Assembly: GCA_000226015.1 (NCBI GenBank)
Contig: JH152835.1
Location: forward strand, 214,650 to 247,448
From: Mnemiopsis leidyi
Taxonomy: Eukaryota; Ctenophora; Tentaculata; Lobata; Bolinopsidae
Reading direction: 5' to 3'
DNA length: 32,799 nt
The notes under the pieces were generated by a model. The model had not been told where the DNA came from. It did not search any database and saw only the letters and a list, made by a program, of their open reading frames with translations. This document shows, piece by piece, positions 1 to 11,511 of this stretch. Positions within the stretch are counted from its first letter, which is position 1; the number at the start of each line of letters is the position of its first letter. The translations under genes were made by a program, and so were the position numbers.

Positions 1-15
1 AGAGAGAGAGAGAGA
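1..15. repeat. (AG)n microsatellite at the window edge
   Basis: The window opens with a short pure AG dinucleotide run. It probably continues beyond the edge. No function is implied. Confidence 0.9.
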
Positions 16-278
16 TTTTATTTCTGTTTCATTCGATCGTGACGGTTTAGATTTCTCATTTATTCATATTATAGAAAATTGCACTCAATTGTTCAAAGAT
101 TTAGTTTGCTTGTACTAGGCAGTGCAAAACTCATTTGGTGTTTAATTGAACAATGCATTTTTTGTAATCAAAGTAAATTTCTTCCATTTACTTGCGTCAG
201 AGTTTCTGTTCATGTTGACGATAAACAACGCACTGGAAATTTAATTACAGTGGTTGGTCGTCAAAATGACATCTGACA

Positions 279-286
279 TGACGTCA
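279..286. promoter_or_regulatory. Palindromic cAMP response element (TGACGTCA)
   Basis: This is a perfect eight-base CRE, the consensus site of CREB/ATF bZIP factors. It is one of only two perfect copies I found in the window. Both lie upstream of the cAMP phosphodiesterase-like gene. At about 2.6 kb from its start codon this copy would be distal at best, so function is inference. Confidence 0.4.
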
Positions 287-1059
287 GCAAGTCGAAAACG
301 CAACGTAGAAATGCCGTTTTACGGGGGTGAGAGAGGGGATTAACTTAAACGCCACACCGTGTCTCGGTGCAGAAATTGCTTTCTGGCTGCTCCTACTACT
401 GGTTTGTGCTTGTAGAAGTCGCTTTGAAGGACTAGTCTCCTGCACTGCTGCACACGAAATTGTAAAACTTCCGACTCTGAGCGAGTTGGTGAGGGTTGGG
501 GGAGGAGGGGGTGTGAGCGGAAATGAGAAGACAATTTCCGCTCAATAGTTTGTCGGTCGTATTCCTTTTTGAGTGCTAAAATGACGTCCTTGTTAATGTA
601 ACTGAGAGGTAGGAGCCGGGGAAATAGTACAAGTTTAGTTGTGAGGATGACATAGATATCTCTGCACTATGGTCCCTATAAGGAGTACTGCAATATAATA
701 TCTACGATAATGATATTGCGTCATAAATGCCACTCCGTAGCATAAAGCTATTATATCGGTTCATTTTCACGCGCCAGCTCAGAGTTCATTAACACACTGG
801 TAATGCAGGCTGGGCTTTTCTTTTCCCCTTTTCTCACATTTAATGTTATGACGATTTTTTGTAATTTACGTCAGTCCTTTTAGCGTCTAAAGTTTTTGCT
901 TAGTTTTGCTTTTATCTGTTGAGTGATATTCAGTAATAAGCACAAGGCTTGGTGCACGTGGTCGATCATTATTGGGCGTGGGTTTTGCTTTGTCCGCTTT
1001 ATATGCACTGTACGCAGTGGGAGCTGTCATTAATACTGCCTAGGATCTATCAGTATTCA

Positions 1060-1332
1060 TTAACTCGTATCAGCACATAAAGTTTGCCGAGCAATTGTTA
1101 AAGTGTCACCCTTATCCGCCTGCACGGCAGTGGGAAGGTCTACAACCTCACATCCTTTACTTACAGCCCAATCTACCGGATTTGTAACCACTATCTCCAG
1201 GTCGCATTCCTCCCAGCCCCCGAGATTGTCTACATAGTTTAGTACCTTGAACCTGTGTTGTTGTTTCCTGTTATTGCTCAACGAATTCCACAGTGAATTC
1301 CTCGGTGAATTCCTGCATATTTGATGAAACAA
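1060..1332 (-). other. Unrecognised short reading frame, probably a relic
   Basis: A 90-residue open frame on the minus strand has protein-like composition in its second half (for example NYVDNLGGWEE and DWAVSKGCEVVDLP). I do not recognise a family. There is no convincing splice context and no neighbouring exon that extends it. It could be a fragment of an old mobile element or a chance frame. Confidence that it is a real coding exon is low. Confidence 0.2.
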
Positions 1333-1405
1333 ACACGTGGTACTTATCTAAATACCAGGACCGGTAATAGAGGGTCACACCGTCATGGTTCGTCATGGTT
1401 TCGTG

Positions 1406-1413
1406 TGACGTCA
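1406..1413. promoter_or_regulatory. Palindromic CRE about 40 bp upstream of a TATA box
   Basis: This is the second perfect TGACGTCA in the window. It sits about 40 bases upstream of the TATA motif at 1452-1462, the usual position for a functional CRE in a TATA promoter. The nearest downstream plus-strand gene is the PDE7-like phosphodiesterase, so cAMP-responsive feedback is possible but not shown. Confidence 0.45.
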
Positions 1414-1451
1414 TCATGGTTGCTCAATTTCATGGGGCTGACCCTGGAGGG

Positions 1452-1541
1452 TATATATAAGGGGCCGCTACCAATACCCGCTGTTCAGCCCTAGCTCTAG
1501 CTCTGATTCTCCGACATTTTTACTTGCTTGTACGTGCAGGT
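1452..1541 (+). promoter_or_regulatory. TATA promoter and candidate 5' leader exon of the phosphodiesterase gene
   Basis: A strong TATA motif (TATATATAAGG, 1452-1462) predicts initiation near 1480-1490. A possible splice donor (CAG|GTTTGT) follows at 1541/1542. A good acceptor (TTCTTCTCTGTAG) ends at 2857, eleven bases before the PDE start codon, so a leader exon of about 55-60 bases spliced over a 1.3-kb intron is plausible. The alternative is that this TATA region belongs to the end of an old mobile element. A similar GGGTATATATA context recurs at about 26518, which keeps that alternative open. Confidence 0.35.
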
Positions 1542-2868
1542 TTGTAGTCACGTGACAGGAGGATATAATGTGGTTATAATCTGTCCGGATCTGTGTTGTG
1601 GTTTCCTCTCTTCCCAGGCATCTCAAGTTACACCCCTTTATCTGTTGCTTAATTCCCAGCCTGGTCGGATAATCTCGATGTGTATTAGTGAATCATGTCT
1701 TATTTAAGACTCTGACCGGTGGTTTTAACCGTACCAATGATTCCATCCTAGTAAAACTCCTTATCGGGAGGCAAATTGGTGTGGTTATCCGTCCCGACGT
1801 TTTTTCCTCCACAGATCATTACCTTGAAACTTTGTGTTGAGTCGGTAATACATTTCCTTATATTCGTAATAGTTTCCGGGCTTTCAAGTTATCAGATATC
1901 CTATATAGTATATATAAAGCCTGCGGCGATATGAAATATGCTGTTCTTACTGAGTTTTTCATTTGTTCTTCATCATGCTTTTATCACTTGTATATCTCAC
2001 ATCTCTGTCGCTTACTTCTGATGTAGCTACAAAAGTAACAGTTATCCTCCAATTAACGCCAATAAATGCTAGGTCTAAGTTCTTCTTATCCGCTTATTTT
2101 TCTCAGGATTTACAGCTATAAAATTTACACGGTTGTTACCCATTAATCTATTCCTTACTTCACTTTAGTCAGACATTAGCAGATTATTATCAGACGATTA
2201 GGCGCCTGTTTACCATGTCGAACGGCCATTAACAGTCGATGATTTGTTCCCTAAACCCAATGTTTAAACTCCATAATAGGCTCGAATCAGTCTAGATTTC
2301 AGTTAAAACTGTTACACCAATTTTGTGCCATATCATCAGATGTTAAGTGTTAATGACGTAAAAATATAGTTTATTTTCAAACTATAAAACGGCCAAACTT
2401 ATGTTCATTGTTGAAACGCGACTGCTTCTTTTCGTATTTCTCGCCTCACGAATGTACACCGTCTAATTTTGTATCATCGTTCTCGTGTTTCTTTTATCGA
2501 GCAAGCAATTTCAAAAACTGAGATCATATTCCCACGAGCAGATTTTGTTTACAGTCGTATGATATTCTTCTCAATATCAGTAAACACATAACACATTATT
2601 TTACCTGGTAAACAACTATATAACACCGTGCTGTGAGGTAGATAAAACAAATAAACAATATATCACAACTTTTCAACTTTACACAAAATATCACCACATC
2701 ACTCAATGTCATGTATCAAGTTAACTCCATCACTAGAGTCACCATTAAATACTACATTCTGTAAACAAGTGTGGAACAGACAACACTAGTTGTGCTTATT
2801 TTAAAGTTTTGATCTTTATGTATTTTCCCCCGTTTTAAGCCTGATTCTTCTCTGTAGATTTAAGAAGG

Positions 2869-5800
2869 ATGCAGTCTACTGAAAGCGACATGACCGACCC
2901 TGGAGTATACGCCGGACGTTTCAAGCGAAAGATGTCAGCACCAACAGTTACCCGACACCGACAGTGCAATGACGGTCTCGTCGAATGGGTGAGTGCCGAC
3001 CAATCAGATTTTAGCCTTTTTGTCACGTGTCACGACGGACCAATCAAAACACGTGCACTGGTCAATAGTTGTGTTAGTGAGTGATGACACTGTGTGTTGC
3101 GGGGATCGAGTGCCGGGGGACACCCGATCAGACCGCCTGCCACCTGAAAATTCCAGAAATTTAGATCACCTTGTCTATCAGAAAATTCCATTTTTTTCTA
3201 GCTATTCTCAAGTTTTTCCCCTCAATCCAGTTTCCAAGAATTTTCTAGTACAGTTTGAAGTCGAAGTCCCACATCTTTATTTGTCATTCCGACACAAGAC
3301 TTTGGACCAAAATTCCAATAAATCTCAATCTACTCACCTGCCTTAGTCTGACACTTTGTCAATGACACGAGACTGCCACTGCCTCTAATCAGCGTCGTGC
3401 TAGCCCTGTCAGATTGGATTTTAACTTTTACCCACGCTTCAGAGTTATTTTAAGATCGTGGGTAAGTTAACGCTTTTTGGCGAGACATCCATATTTGAGT
3501 GGGTTTGAGGATATTTAAGAGCTATTATATATTGGGATTCGCCGATTCGAGCTATGTTCGGTTAAAGTTAGGAGGATGGTTTAGATTGCAATTATGATAT
3601 TAGATTTTAATAGTCCTTCAACCAAGCTTTTTATAGAGAGAGAGCCCGGTTTAATTCTCTTAAACCTGAGAGTTAATATAACGATATACTGATCATTCTT
3701 CAAGTTGACGCTAAATGAGATTCTTCTGTGTGAGATATTCAAATTATATTTTGAGACATTTGATCACCTCTGAGAGTCTGGTTTGATAGATTTCAAGTTT
3801 AGAAAATCTGCGTTGGTAATCGAATTTTGAAATGTCACACATATCAGTATAGATATCTATTATATAGATATCTATTATTAACTTTAATCACAACGATAAC
3901 AACGGTTACCTGATAAACGATAAAAATCCGAGCTGAAAATTACGAAAAATGAGATTATGGTAGTTTAGATATAACCTACGCTCAAACTAAAAGGTTTATA
4001 AATTACCCAGCTTTAAGTCATTACATCATCTGAAACTATAAAACTGGTTTATATCCTGAGATTAAACGGCTCCTTATAAACGGTTCATGTTAACCGATAG
4101 AAAATTGGAGGGGGGGGGGGCACTCAAAAACCTAAAATTCCCAAAATAGACATAGAGTCTTTTGAGTTGGCTCCCCACCCCCCTCCCATCAATTAGAAAA
4201 GTTTCATTTTCGACAGGTCACCTGCTGTGATGTCAAATATTTAGTAGGGAGAGAAATCATGTCCGTCTGCCGCAGACTGCAGAGAATATCAAATATCAAT
4301 TCCATTGATCTCAGCCCATAGGAATCACCTTCATCGAGCTTGGAATACTGAGTTTTCAGTCTCCGCACGTATATAAAGACAAGAACATAAAGGCAGATTC
4401 CATAGTTCCGTAGGTTGCCTTGCAATCCTGTTGTGTTCTTTTCACAGCGTCAACTGTCAACAGTTAAATGGAAAAACTTAATTTGAAGGTGACGCGGGTA
4501 GTGCGATAGTTATCCGATAGTCGAAAGGTAAACCGGTAACCAAAAGATGCTACATCTGTCCAGAAAATATCTGTTCATATTGAAAGATAAAGCACAACAT
4601 GTTGCACTCACCTTGACGTTTTATAATTCACGCGCGCAGTGCGTGACTATCCGCGCGCAATCTTCTGATTTCTTCCTGCTATTTCATGAACAAGTTTTTC
4701 GAGTGATGAAATTGTTACTGAACCTAAATTAACTTTCTCCGAATTTGTTTTAACTGACAATAATTTTCAGAGTCAACTGAATAGAATCGGTTTTTGGGAT
4801 TTCGACACTCTGTCCATCGCTAGAATCACGAAGGGAAGGTGTCTATTTTACATAGGATTTCAACTCCTGATAAAACACGACCTCTTTGAAGAGTTTAGCC
4901 TTGACGTGATGTCAGTCCTGAAGTTTCTGAGTAAGTTTATATTCTAGAACTTCTTTTTCCTAGAAGTAGGAATTTGCAGCTTGTTGGCGTTGGGAAATTA
5001 AATTTGATAGTATTACCTTCCTTCTCTTATAGACTTTCTAGTATCCCACCTCGTTCTAGAGACACCTAATATGATCTCATTACTAACTTTTCTAGTTTTC
5101 ACTTCTCATGTTTATAATTCTATCAAGTTATCTTGTCATTTAGCTTATCGATTTCAAACGTAATTCGTTCTTGTATTAAACTCTTTCACCATAATCTTGT
5201 AAAAACCGGAAACAGTCCATGTCATGCGTTTTATTGTTGGAACAAAACATTTTAAGTTCTCCCACATCATCAAAAAATAATCTCTCATACTGGGAATAAT
5301 CTCTCATGCATCGGGTCTCGGGATCTGGGCATCCACTATGCAAGTATGAACCTGTAGGTTCACTGTCCGATCCACAAACACATAGCACTAATATACTATC
5401 TATATCCTCCTCACAATTCTGACACACAATTCTCCGCAGATCTATTAGAACAACACTACGAACCAGAGAACCCCTTCCACAACGCCACACACGCAGCGGA
5501 CGTGGCGCAGGCTCTTCACTGCCTTCTCTCCAACCTCAGATCTATCGACTCTTTCGAACCTAAAGAGCTCCTGGCCAGCATTCTTGCTGCCCTTGCTCAC
5601 GACGTCAACCATCCCGGAGTTAATCAAAACTTCTTGATCAAAACTGCCAGCCATCTCATGAAAATCAACGGGGTGAGTTAGTAACCAAACTCGTAGGCTT
5701 ATACATTATATTGGATCTTTATTTCGGGTAAAGTTCGAATCCTGGACGGAAAAAAATGACTCAATGTATTCAATATTGGGGATTTTGTCTACTAAGTTGA

Positions 5801-7271
5801 CAAACTTTTGATCTTTCAGAATACCTCATTACTCGAACAGCACCACTCCAAAGTAGCCAAGTCCCTGATTAAGGAAAGCGGGATTATTTCTCACCTAACT
5901 TTAACGGACCAGTAAGTTTAACCTTTAGTTTAGGTTCTACTTCTACTAATACTATTGCAATAATATGTTCCTAGATTTGGAATTGCATGAGACGTGGATT
6001 GAATTACTCATATTTCGTAAATATACTTTTATGTCAAAACTTGACATTTTGATGGATTATGTGACAGAGAGGGAGCGTGTCATAGATTCAGTTTTGCATG
6101 TGACTACAAACTCATTATACTCAAACTGCTAATAAAATCCAATTTTATATCCACGTCAAAGGGATTTTATGAAGTTTCCCAAAGCTGATATCATTACTAA
6201 AAGATTGAGTGACATACTGACATAGCTAGAGGCACAACAACTGTACTGGCACCCACTTGAAATCTGTCTACATTTTCTCGGGGACAAAACACCACTCACA
6301 TGAAATTTGACCTTTTTTGTTCTCTTTAGTCGCGACAGTAGATTTTAAAGATCCCATTTAATTCGTGGCAAATATAAACGACAAGTTAATTTCGGACAGC
6401 ACATTAAATGCGATTTTTGGTCGACATCCAATTTGTTCTCTGCTAGAGCATAATTCAAAGAAATTTAAGGGAAATTGGCGGAACAAGTTCGCTGGTTGAA
6501 CTAGAACAGCGATGTCATTTTTTTGCAACTTTAGATTTATTTTTTGATCACGCAAACCTCACCTTCAAAGTCCAAAACTGTAAATTGGACGGCCGAATTT
6601 GATCCTCAAATTTTTTCAGGGACGAAATATTGCAGACAGTGGAGGATCTGATAATGGCAACAGACATGGCCCAACATCAGAAGTATGTGAACAACATGAA
6701 GGCGCTGATGGTCTCCGGGTACGATTCTCAGAACCCAGAACACCGGAGAGTTGTCCTTCGGATGGCAATGAAGTGCTCAGATCTGTGGTGAGATATGTCT
6801 CATTTCTTTAGATTCTACCTTACCTGTCTAATAGTTATATCACTCTGACACTCTAAGACGTCAGGTATACTGTCCGTATCAGCTGTCAGTTAAAATGCAC
6901 GGTGTGAACGGAAACTTCGTTACTAAAGTATTACTTACTGTAACTAATTAACTACATTTTAACTAACTCTCCGTTCCCATAGCAACACAGCCCGACCCTG
7001 GTCTACATGTGTCCAGTGGGGAAAGCTGGTTCTGGAGGAGTTCTGGCGCCAAGGGGACGAGGAGAAGAAGATGATGTTCGATGTAACTAACATGTTTGAC
7101 CGGGACCAGTGTGTCCCTTCTAAAGCACTGACCGGCTTTATTGACTACATCGCCGAGCCCCTATTCACCCTGTGGGCGGACTTCTGCGATACTTCCTTCA
7201 CCAGAGACATTTGCAGACTGATAGACAATAACCGATCACATTGGGAGGAAGTGATCACTTTGCCAGTGTAA
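2869..7271 (+). CDS. PDE7/PDE4-like 3',5'-cyclic nucleotide phosphodiesterase, six coding exons
   Basis: Class I phosphodiesterases hydrolyse cAMP or cGMP in the cytosol. Predicted coding exons are 2869-2988, 4771-4930, 5440-5672, 5820-5911, 6620-6787 and 6983-7271. All junctions are GT-AG, the phases agree, and the product is 353 aa. The core aligns with PDE7 through WDFD, the FHNATHAADV catalytic and metal motif, HDVNHPGVNQNFLI, LEQHH and KCSDLCN. The metal-ligand His and Asp residues and the general-acid His are present. The C-terminal half (GFIDYIAEPLF, WADF) also resembles PDE4. The invariant purine-binding Gln is replaced by Leu (residue about 307, codon 7128-7130). The short N-terminal exon (40 aa, with a basophilic KRKMS site) is supported by its ATG, acceptor and donor but not by clear homology. 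The product is shorter than PDE7A (about 480 aa) because of its N-terminus. Whether it is PDE7 or a PDE4/7-type paralogue is not settled. Confidence 0.9.
2989..4770 (+). other. Intron 1 of the phosphodiesterase coding region
   Basis: This 1.8-kb intron contains a 15-base AT-rich tandem duplication near 3851-3880 and a G-run/C-run foldback at about 4085-4200. I found no convincing additional exon. The flanking exons are both in phase 0 and splice directly. Confidence 0.5.
4085..4200. repeat. Imperfect inverted repeat with G-run and C-run arms
   Basis: A left arm (AATTGGAGGGGGGGGGG followed by CAC...TCAAAA) is mirrored about 70 bases later by TTTTGAG...CCCCACCCCCCTCCC...CAATT. The two could pair as an imperfect stem. 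The G-run could also form non-B DNA. It may be a small foldback or MITE-type insertion; no target-site duplication was identified. Confidence 0.45.
5912..6619 (+). other. Phosphodiesterase intron 4, nothing further seen
   Basis: This 0.7-kb intron lies between the exon ending ...LTLTDQ and the exon starting DEILQTVED. The 5' GTAAGT and the 3' TTTTTTCAG are clear. No element or exon was recognised inside. Confidence 0.6.
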
Positions 7272-7308
7272 GTTGTCATGGGAACCGGTGTAAGTTGTCA
7301 TGGCAACC
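7265..7308 (+). repeat. 22-bp tandem duplication overlapping the phosphodiesterase stop codon
   Basis: Two near-identical 22-bp units lie head to tail and differ at only a few positions (each contains GTGTAAGTTGTCATGG). The first unit includes the TAA stop codon at 7269-7271. Each unit also carries a GTAAGT donor-like string. The gene could therefore in principle splice here rather than terminate, though the length and alignment of the C-terminus favour termination. Confidence 0.75.
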
Positions 7309-8742
7309 AGTATTCATGGTGAACTTTTATAATTGCATTGTTGTAAGGTGGCCCGTGCAGTGCACGGTTGAAATGTTGTAAAATGCATCGCTCGATACGA
7401 GGTTGTTGTTGTATGTGTCCACGTTATGTAAAAGGAACACTTTAATGAGTTGAGAGATTTAACATGAGATGAATTTGGACATCTAGTTCTTTAAGTATGA
7501 GTGAGTTGAAGAAGTGATACATGTTGCAGAGACAGCAATTATTAATTGTTTTTATTTGTGTTTGATTTTCCTTCAACCATCGTTTCTTGCTTAGAAATGA
7601 TCCCTGAATTACACCCTAAGATTTGTTAGCAAGTGACCAATTGACTAATTTATCTACAGTTTTTTGCGAATTTCCACTTTAATGCTTTGGTGAAACCTTC
7701 ATTATTCGCCATTATGTGACCCGTTCCAAATTGTTTGCTATGACATGTTCCAAATTGTTTGATCTGACCCGTTCAAAATGTTTTGTACTTATGGTCTCCG
7801 TGATTTGGTCTGTTTATTAAAAGTAAGGAACGATTGCGCTATTTTGCAAATTCAATAATTTTGCAGATTCATGTGAGCCTTGAAGTTGTATTGACTTTTT
7901 CTCGCTTAATCGGGATTTTTAAACGCTTAAATGTTTACATACATCCGCCCTGGGCAGTGACATTATTGTAAAACATCCCGCAAAAGTTATTATCCCTGAC
8001 AGTTAGGATTTCTTTTACATTCTTCACCGTTGTGCACAAAATTGTTTAACAAATTCTTGATGATATGACGATGTTTTACTATATAACATGATTTTGAGAA
8101 ATTATTTAACACGAATGTTTCAGATATGACGAATTAACAATTTATTTCTTGAAATCGTTGTTTAGACCAGGCTTAAATTTCAACACTTTTTGTTAAATCT
8201 TTAAATTTTTAACAATTTCTGTCATTTTGTAAGCATTGATATTAAATGTATCAAAATAAAACAATTTAATTGATAGAAATTCTTTGTCTCAGTTTTTACA
8301 ACCACTTATTAATCAAAAACTAATATGAAAATCTTTCCATCCGAATAATCGTGAATAATATGTACAAATTAAAATAGAAAAGTTTGTACACTGACCAACC
8401 CTCTCTCTTTTCTTTCTGCAACTTTACTTGGGTATAAAAAACGAAAAAGAAGTTCATACACGCCCCGAAAAAGTGTGCCCTAACAAGGGAAACCGCTCCG
8501 AAAAATAGAAACAAACATGAAAAGGATAAACTATAAATCTTGCATTTACTCAAAATAAAAATTTAGTTAGTTAACTGCATCTAGCAGTATCATGTTTTCT
8601 CCCATGTTCAAACTAACCTTGACATAGTTTACATAGGTATTAAATTCGCATCGCTGGGATACATGGAATGAATGCCCTATGAATGAAGAGGGTCACACAA
8701 TTACACAAGTCTGCCAATGAGAGTCTTCTAAAGACTTCTGCT
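7272..8742. other. Convergent intergenic region between phosphodiesterase and SYCP2
   Basis: The two genes end toward each other, so this 1.47-kb stretch must hold both 3' untranslated regions. It is AT-rich. It contains the three-copy 24-bp repeat at 7717-7788 and AATAAA near 8256 on the plus strand. No RNA gene or protein-like frame was seen. Confidence 0.55.
7717..7788. repeat. Three tandem 24-bp repeats
   Basis: Units 7717-7740, 7741-7764 and 7765-7788 share the pattern TGACCCGTTCCAAATTGTTT with a few substitutions. The array lies in the shared 3' intergenic region. No function is suggested. Confidence 0.8.
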
Positions 8743-11511
8743 TCAGTCGAAGTCAGACATAACGAGCAAGCTGACCTGTTTGAGTAGCTGTTTCCGTTGT
8801 TGCTGCACCTGATCTTTGTCAGCCTGCTCTTGCCTCGCTTTAAGTTGCTTGAATAACGTCTGTTTCACTTCTTTCAGGTCTTCTAGATCCTGGAAATGAA
8901 TATCCTTTTTAAGAAATATAATTAAAGAAAATAAGACCAAGCTATAATAGTTGTTTATAACTAATACTTTGATGTATATTGTATATACATTCGTTTCAAT
9001 GTAAATAGAAAATTTCAAAGAGGATTGTACAGTGTAAACACTTTTACTTACATCGGCTGGGAGTTCTAATCTAGCCTTGTGCTTCAACAACGCCATCTTG
9101 TTTTCCAGAATAACACGGGCGTCTTTCTGGGTCTTATGTGCCAGGGCAATGTTTCTCAAAGCTGTTTCTTCCTTTCTGTAACAATGAAAGGTATCACTAT
9201 TGACTGAGACTAAATTTGTGATGAGTTAATTCAAATCTAAAATTAAAAATCTGAACACAGCACCACAGGCGAAGTTTGATTGCCGCAGTGATAGCCAACT
9301 CTCTGTCCTCAACTGCAACCGTTAAATGTGAAAAATCACGCCTTGTCAATTTATTAAATTCCCACAGTATAGCTCGCTCCAGAGAAGCGATTGAGGTGAA
9401 GACTGAAGGGACTGTCGTTCCCACCGACTTCTTAGGGTCGTGTGTGACGGTGCACCGTCCTGCATGAACCAAGCGGACTTGTAATTACGTTTCTCCTTCA
9501 ACTTCTGGACAAACCACAGCACACAATCACCGTATGTTTCGTGATTTACCCTGACATGTGACCCATTTTTATTGAGAAAATAAGGTCCAAATCCAATGAA
9601 GCCTTTTGAGTTTACGGTCGCCCAAACAATGACTTCTATTGGCGTTAACTGACTTTTGGGGGGCGCTACTGCATAGTGCATCCTTGTTAAATGGCAAATG
9701 CCCAGTAGTACTGATCTTTCTTTTGAGAGATTCCATCACTGGAAAACCAAGATTCATCACTGAACCAAACTTTTGAGCGAGTTGTAACCTTCCTGACCTA
9801 AGCGTCTACAGACTACATAGTACATTTGAAGATTTCCTGCCTTTTCTGCGATCCTGGACTCCCCCAAATACACTGAAGTTGTTCACAACATGTCTGAGAG
9901 TGCTCACGCTAGGCAAGTTTTTTGTGTGGTGGCCAAGGCGCTTACTGAAGGAGCGCCGAAGTTTAATAAAGGACGACGTTTCGTTGTACACTTTAACAGC
10001 ATGTTTTTCTCCTCCTCAGTACAGTTAGCATCACCAATCACAAAATTAAAACTTAGATAGACGAAACATTATCATGACTATGAAACCCAAACACGTCTAA
10101 ATGCTCATCGATTACCTTTTATCTCAACTGCAGTATAAGTTCCTACCTCTTATAGAATTTGTCTTGTAAGAACATGAAATTGTCAAACTTAAACAAGACG
10201 CGCTACAGTTTCTGCCGAATGCGCACGGAGCAGCGCAACTCCACAACATTAATTAGTTCTTTTTCGTTTGCGATCCAACATCGGAGCGAGAATAGAGAAT
10301 ACGAATTCTTAATTCCCTTCGATTGTTTGACTTACTTTAAATTTCGTTGTACATGCACAAACCGCGCGCAGGCATAAACCGCGCGCAATTGATGAAGTTT
10401 TCTGTTACTGTAAATACGTTTTACATTTGTTGCTACGAAATTTAGTCTAAGCGCGCTACGTAAAGTCGAATTAAAAATGTCACCATATGAATCGGTCAAA
10501 AATTCTATTAAATCCTTTAACAATTTAAGATCGAAACCTTAACTGCCGTCACCACACCAACATTCTAGCCAGGCAAAGACAATTCAAATCATCTTATCAA
10601 ATTTCTAACCTCTTAATTTCTGCTAGATTAGATTCGATGCTGTTGATCTCAACTTGAAGATTCTCCGTTAACTCTTCTAAGACTGACTTTCTGTGATAGA
10701 GAAAGTTATTACAAAACATGGAGCTGTGACAGTACAAGATAATGTATTTAATATAAATCGTCAAATTTGTACCGTCTAAGGCACTAATCAGTGAGTATGT
10801 GAATTGTTACCGTTTGTTTCGGTTTGTCTGGAAGAATCGCTTAGCTGTAGTGGCGACATCTCTTGAAATAAGCTCAATGTTTTCTTTGCTTTTTATTCTC
10901 TGTTTCTGGGTTGTGAGATATGACTTGAAACAGGCAATTTCCGAAAAATTTCTTAATATCTGATGTGTGAATTGCGATTTAAAATACATGTATGTTATTT
11001 ATCCTTATCAAAGTTTTATCAACAAGCTGCGTTCGATAAGAATTTAGAATTGACGACGATTTACACATGTTTATTGAAAGCTTCTTCACTATCAAACTCG
11101 CATCTATATATGTCTACCAACCGCCCTACAAATTTAGAATTTGATATTATTGGAAGTGTACTGTTTTTCATAATAATAACATTAAACTCCAAAAAAGCTG
11201 CTGTTAAGGTGAAGAAATGAACATTAGACTTACCTCCCTCATTTTAGTCACTGTACTCTGAAGCATTTGCAGAGCCATGCCGCCCTCAGTGTCAAGCCTG
11301 AAGTTTAAGCATAGGTCATGGCCCCGTCATTTATTGTGTATTCGAACGAGCTCGATCAAAATTAAAATGTCAAATAAAAATATTTAATCTGTTACAAGTT
11401 TAGATTACCGTGGTTTATAAACTCACATGTATGGTGGAACAACGAAATTGCTGCTTTGTGAGAAATTGTCGGTAAGTTCGTCGTCGTTCGAGCAGCCTGG
11501 TGCAGATATAT
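8743..11511 (-). CDS. SYCP2: SYCP2 C-terminal exons 13-18: coiled coil
   Basis: Six short exons encode residues about 1536-1751. From MALQMLQSTVTKM onward the sequence is almost entirely helical, with heptad-like spacing and many Lys, Glu, Gln and Leu (KSVLEELTENLQVEINSIES, LFKQLKARQEQADKDQ), ending LLKQVSLLVMSDFD. Human SYCP2 likewise ends in a coiled coil that binds SYCP3, with a related EQQRLHLLKTSL segment. Stop TGA is at 8743-8745. A mariner-type relic sits in the intron between the exons at 10610-10690 and 9052-9175. Confidence 0.85.

Larger units (their letters stand above)
16..1380. other. Non-coding upstream region, no gene recognised
   Basis: Only short frames occur here and none resembles a known protein, apart from the 91-codon minus-strand frame listed separately. 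The stretch contains a perfect CRE at 279-286 and a seven-of-eight match at 582-589. I see no tRNA or other RNA gene. Confidence 0.5.

Noticed and set aside
3851-3880. AT-rich palindromic duplication (TATAGATATCTATTA twice) as a regulatory site
   Set aside because: It is simple AT-rich sequence inside an intron, with no link to a known site.
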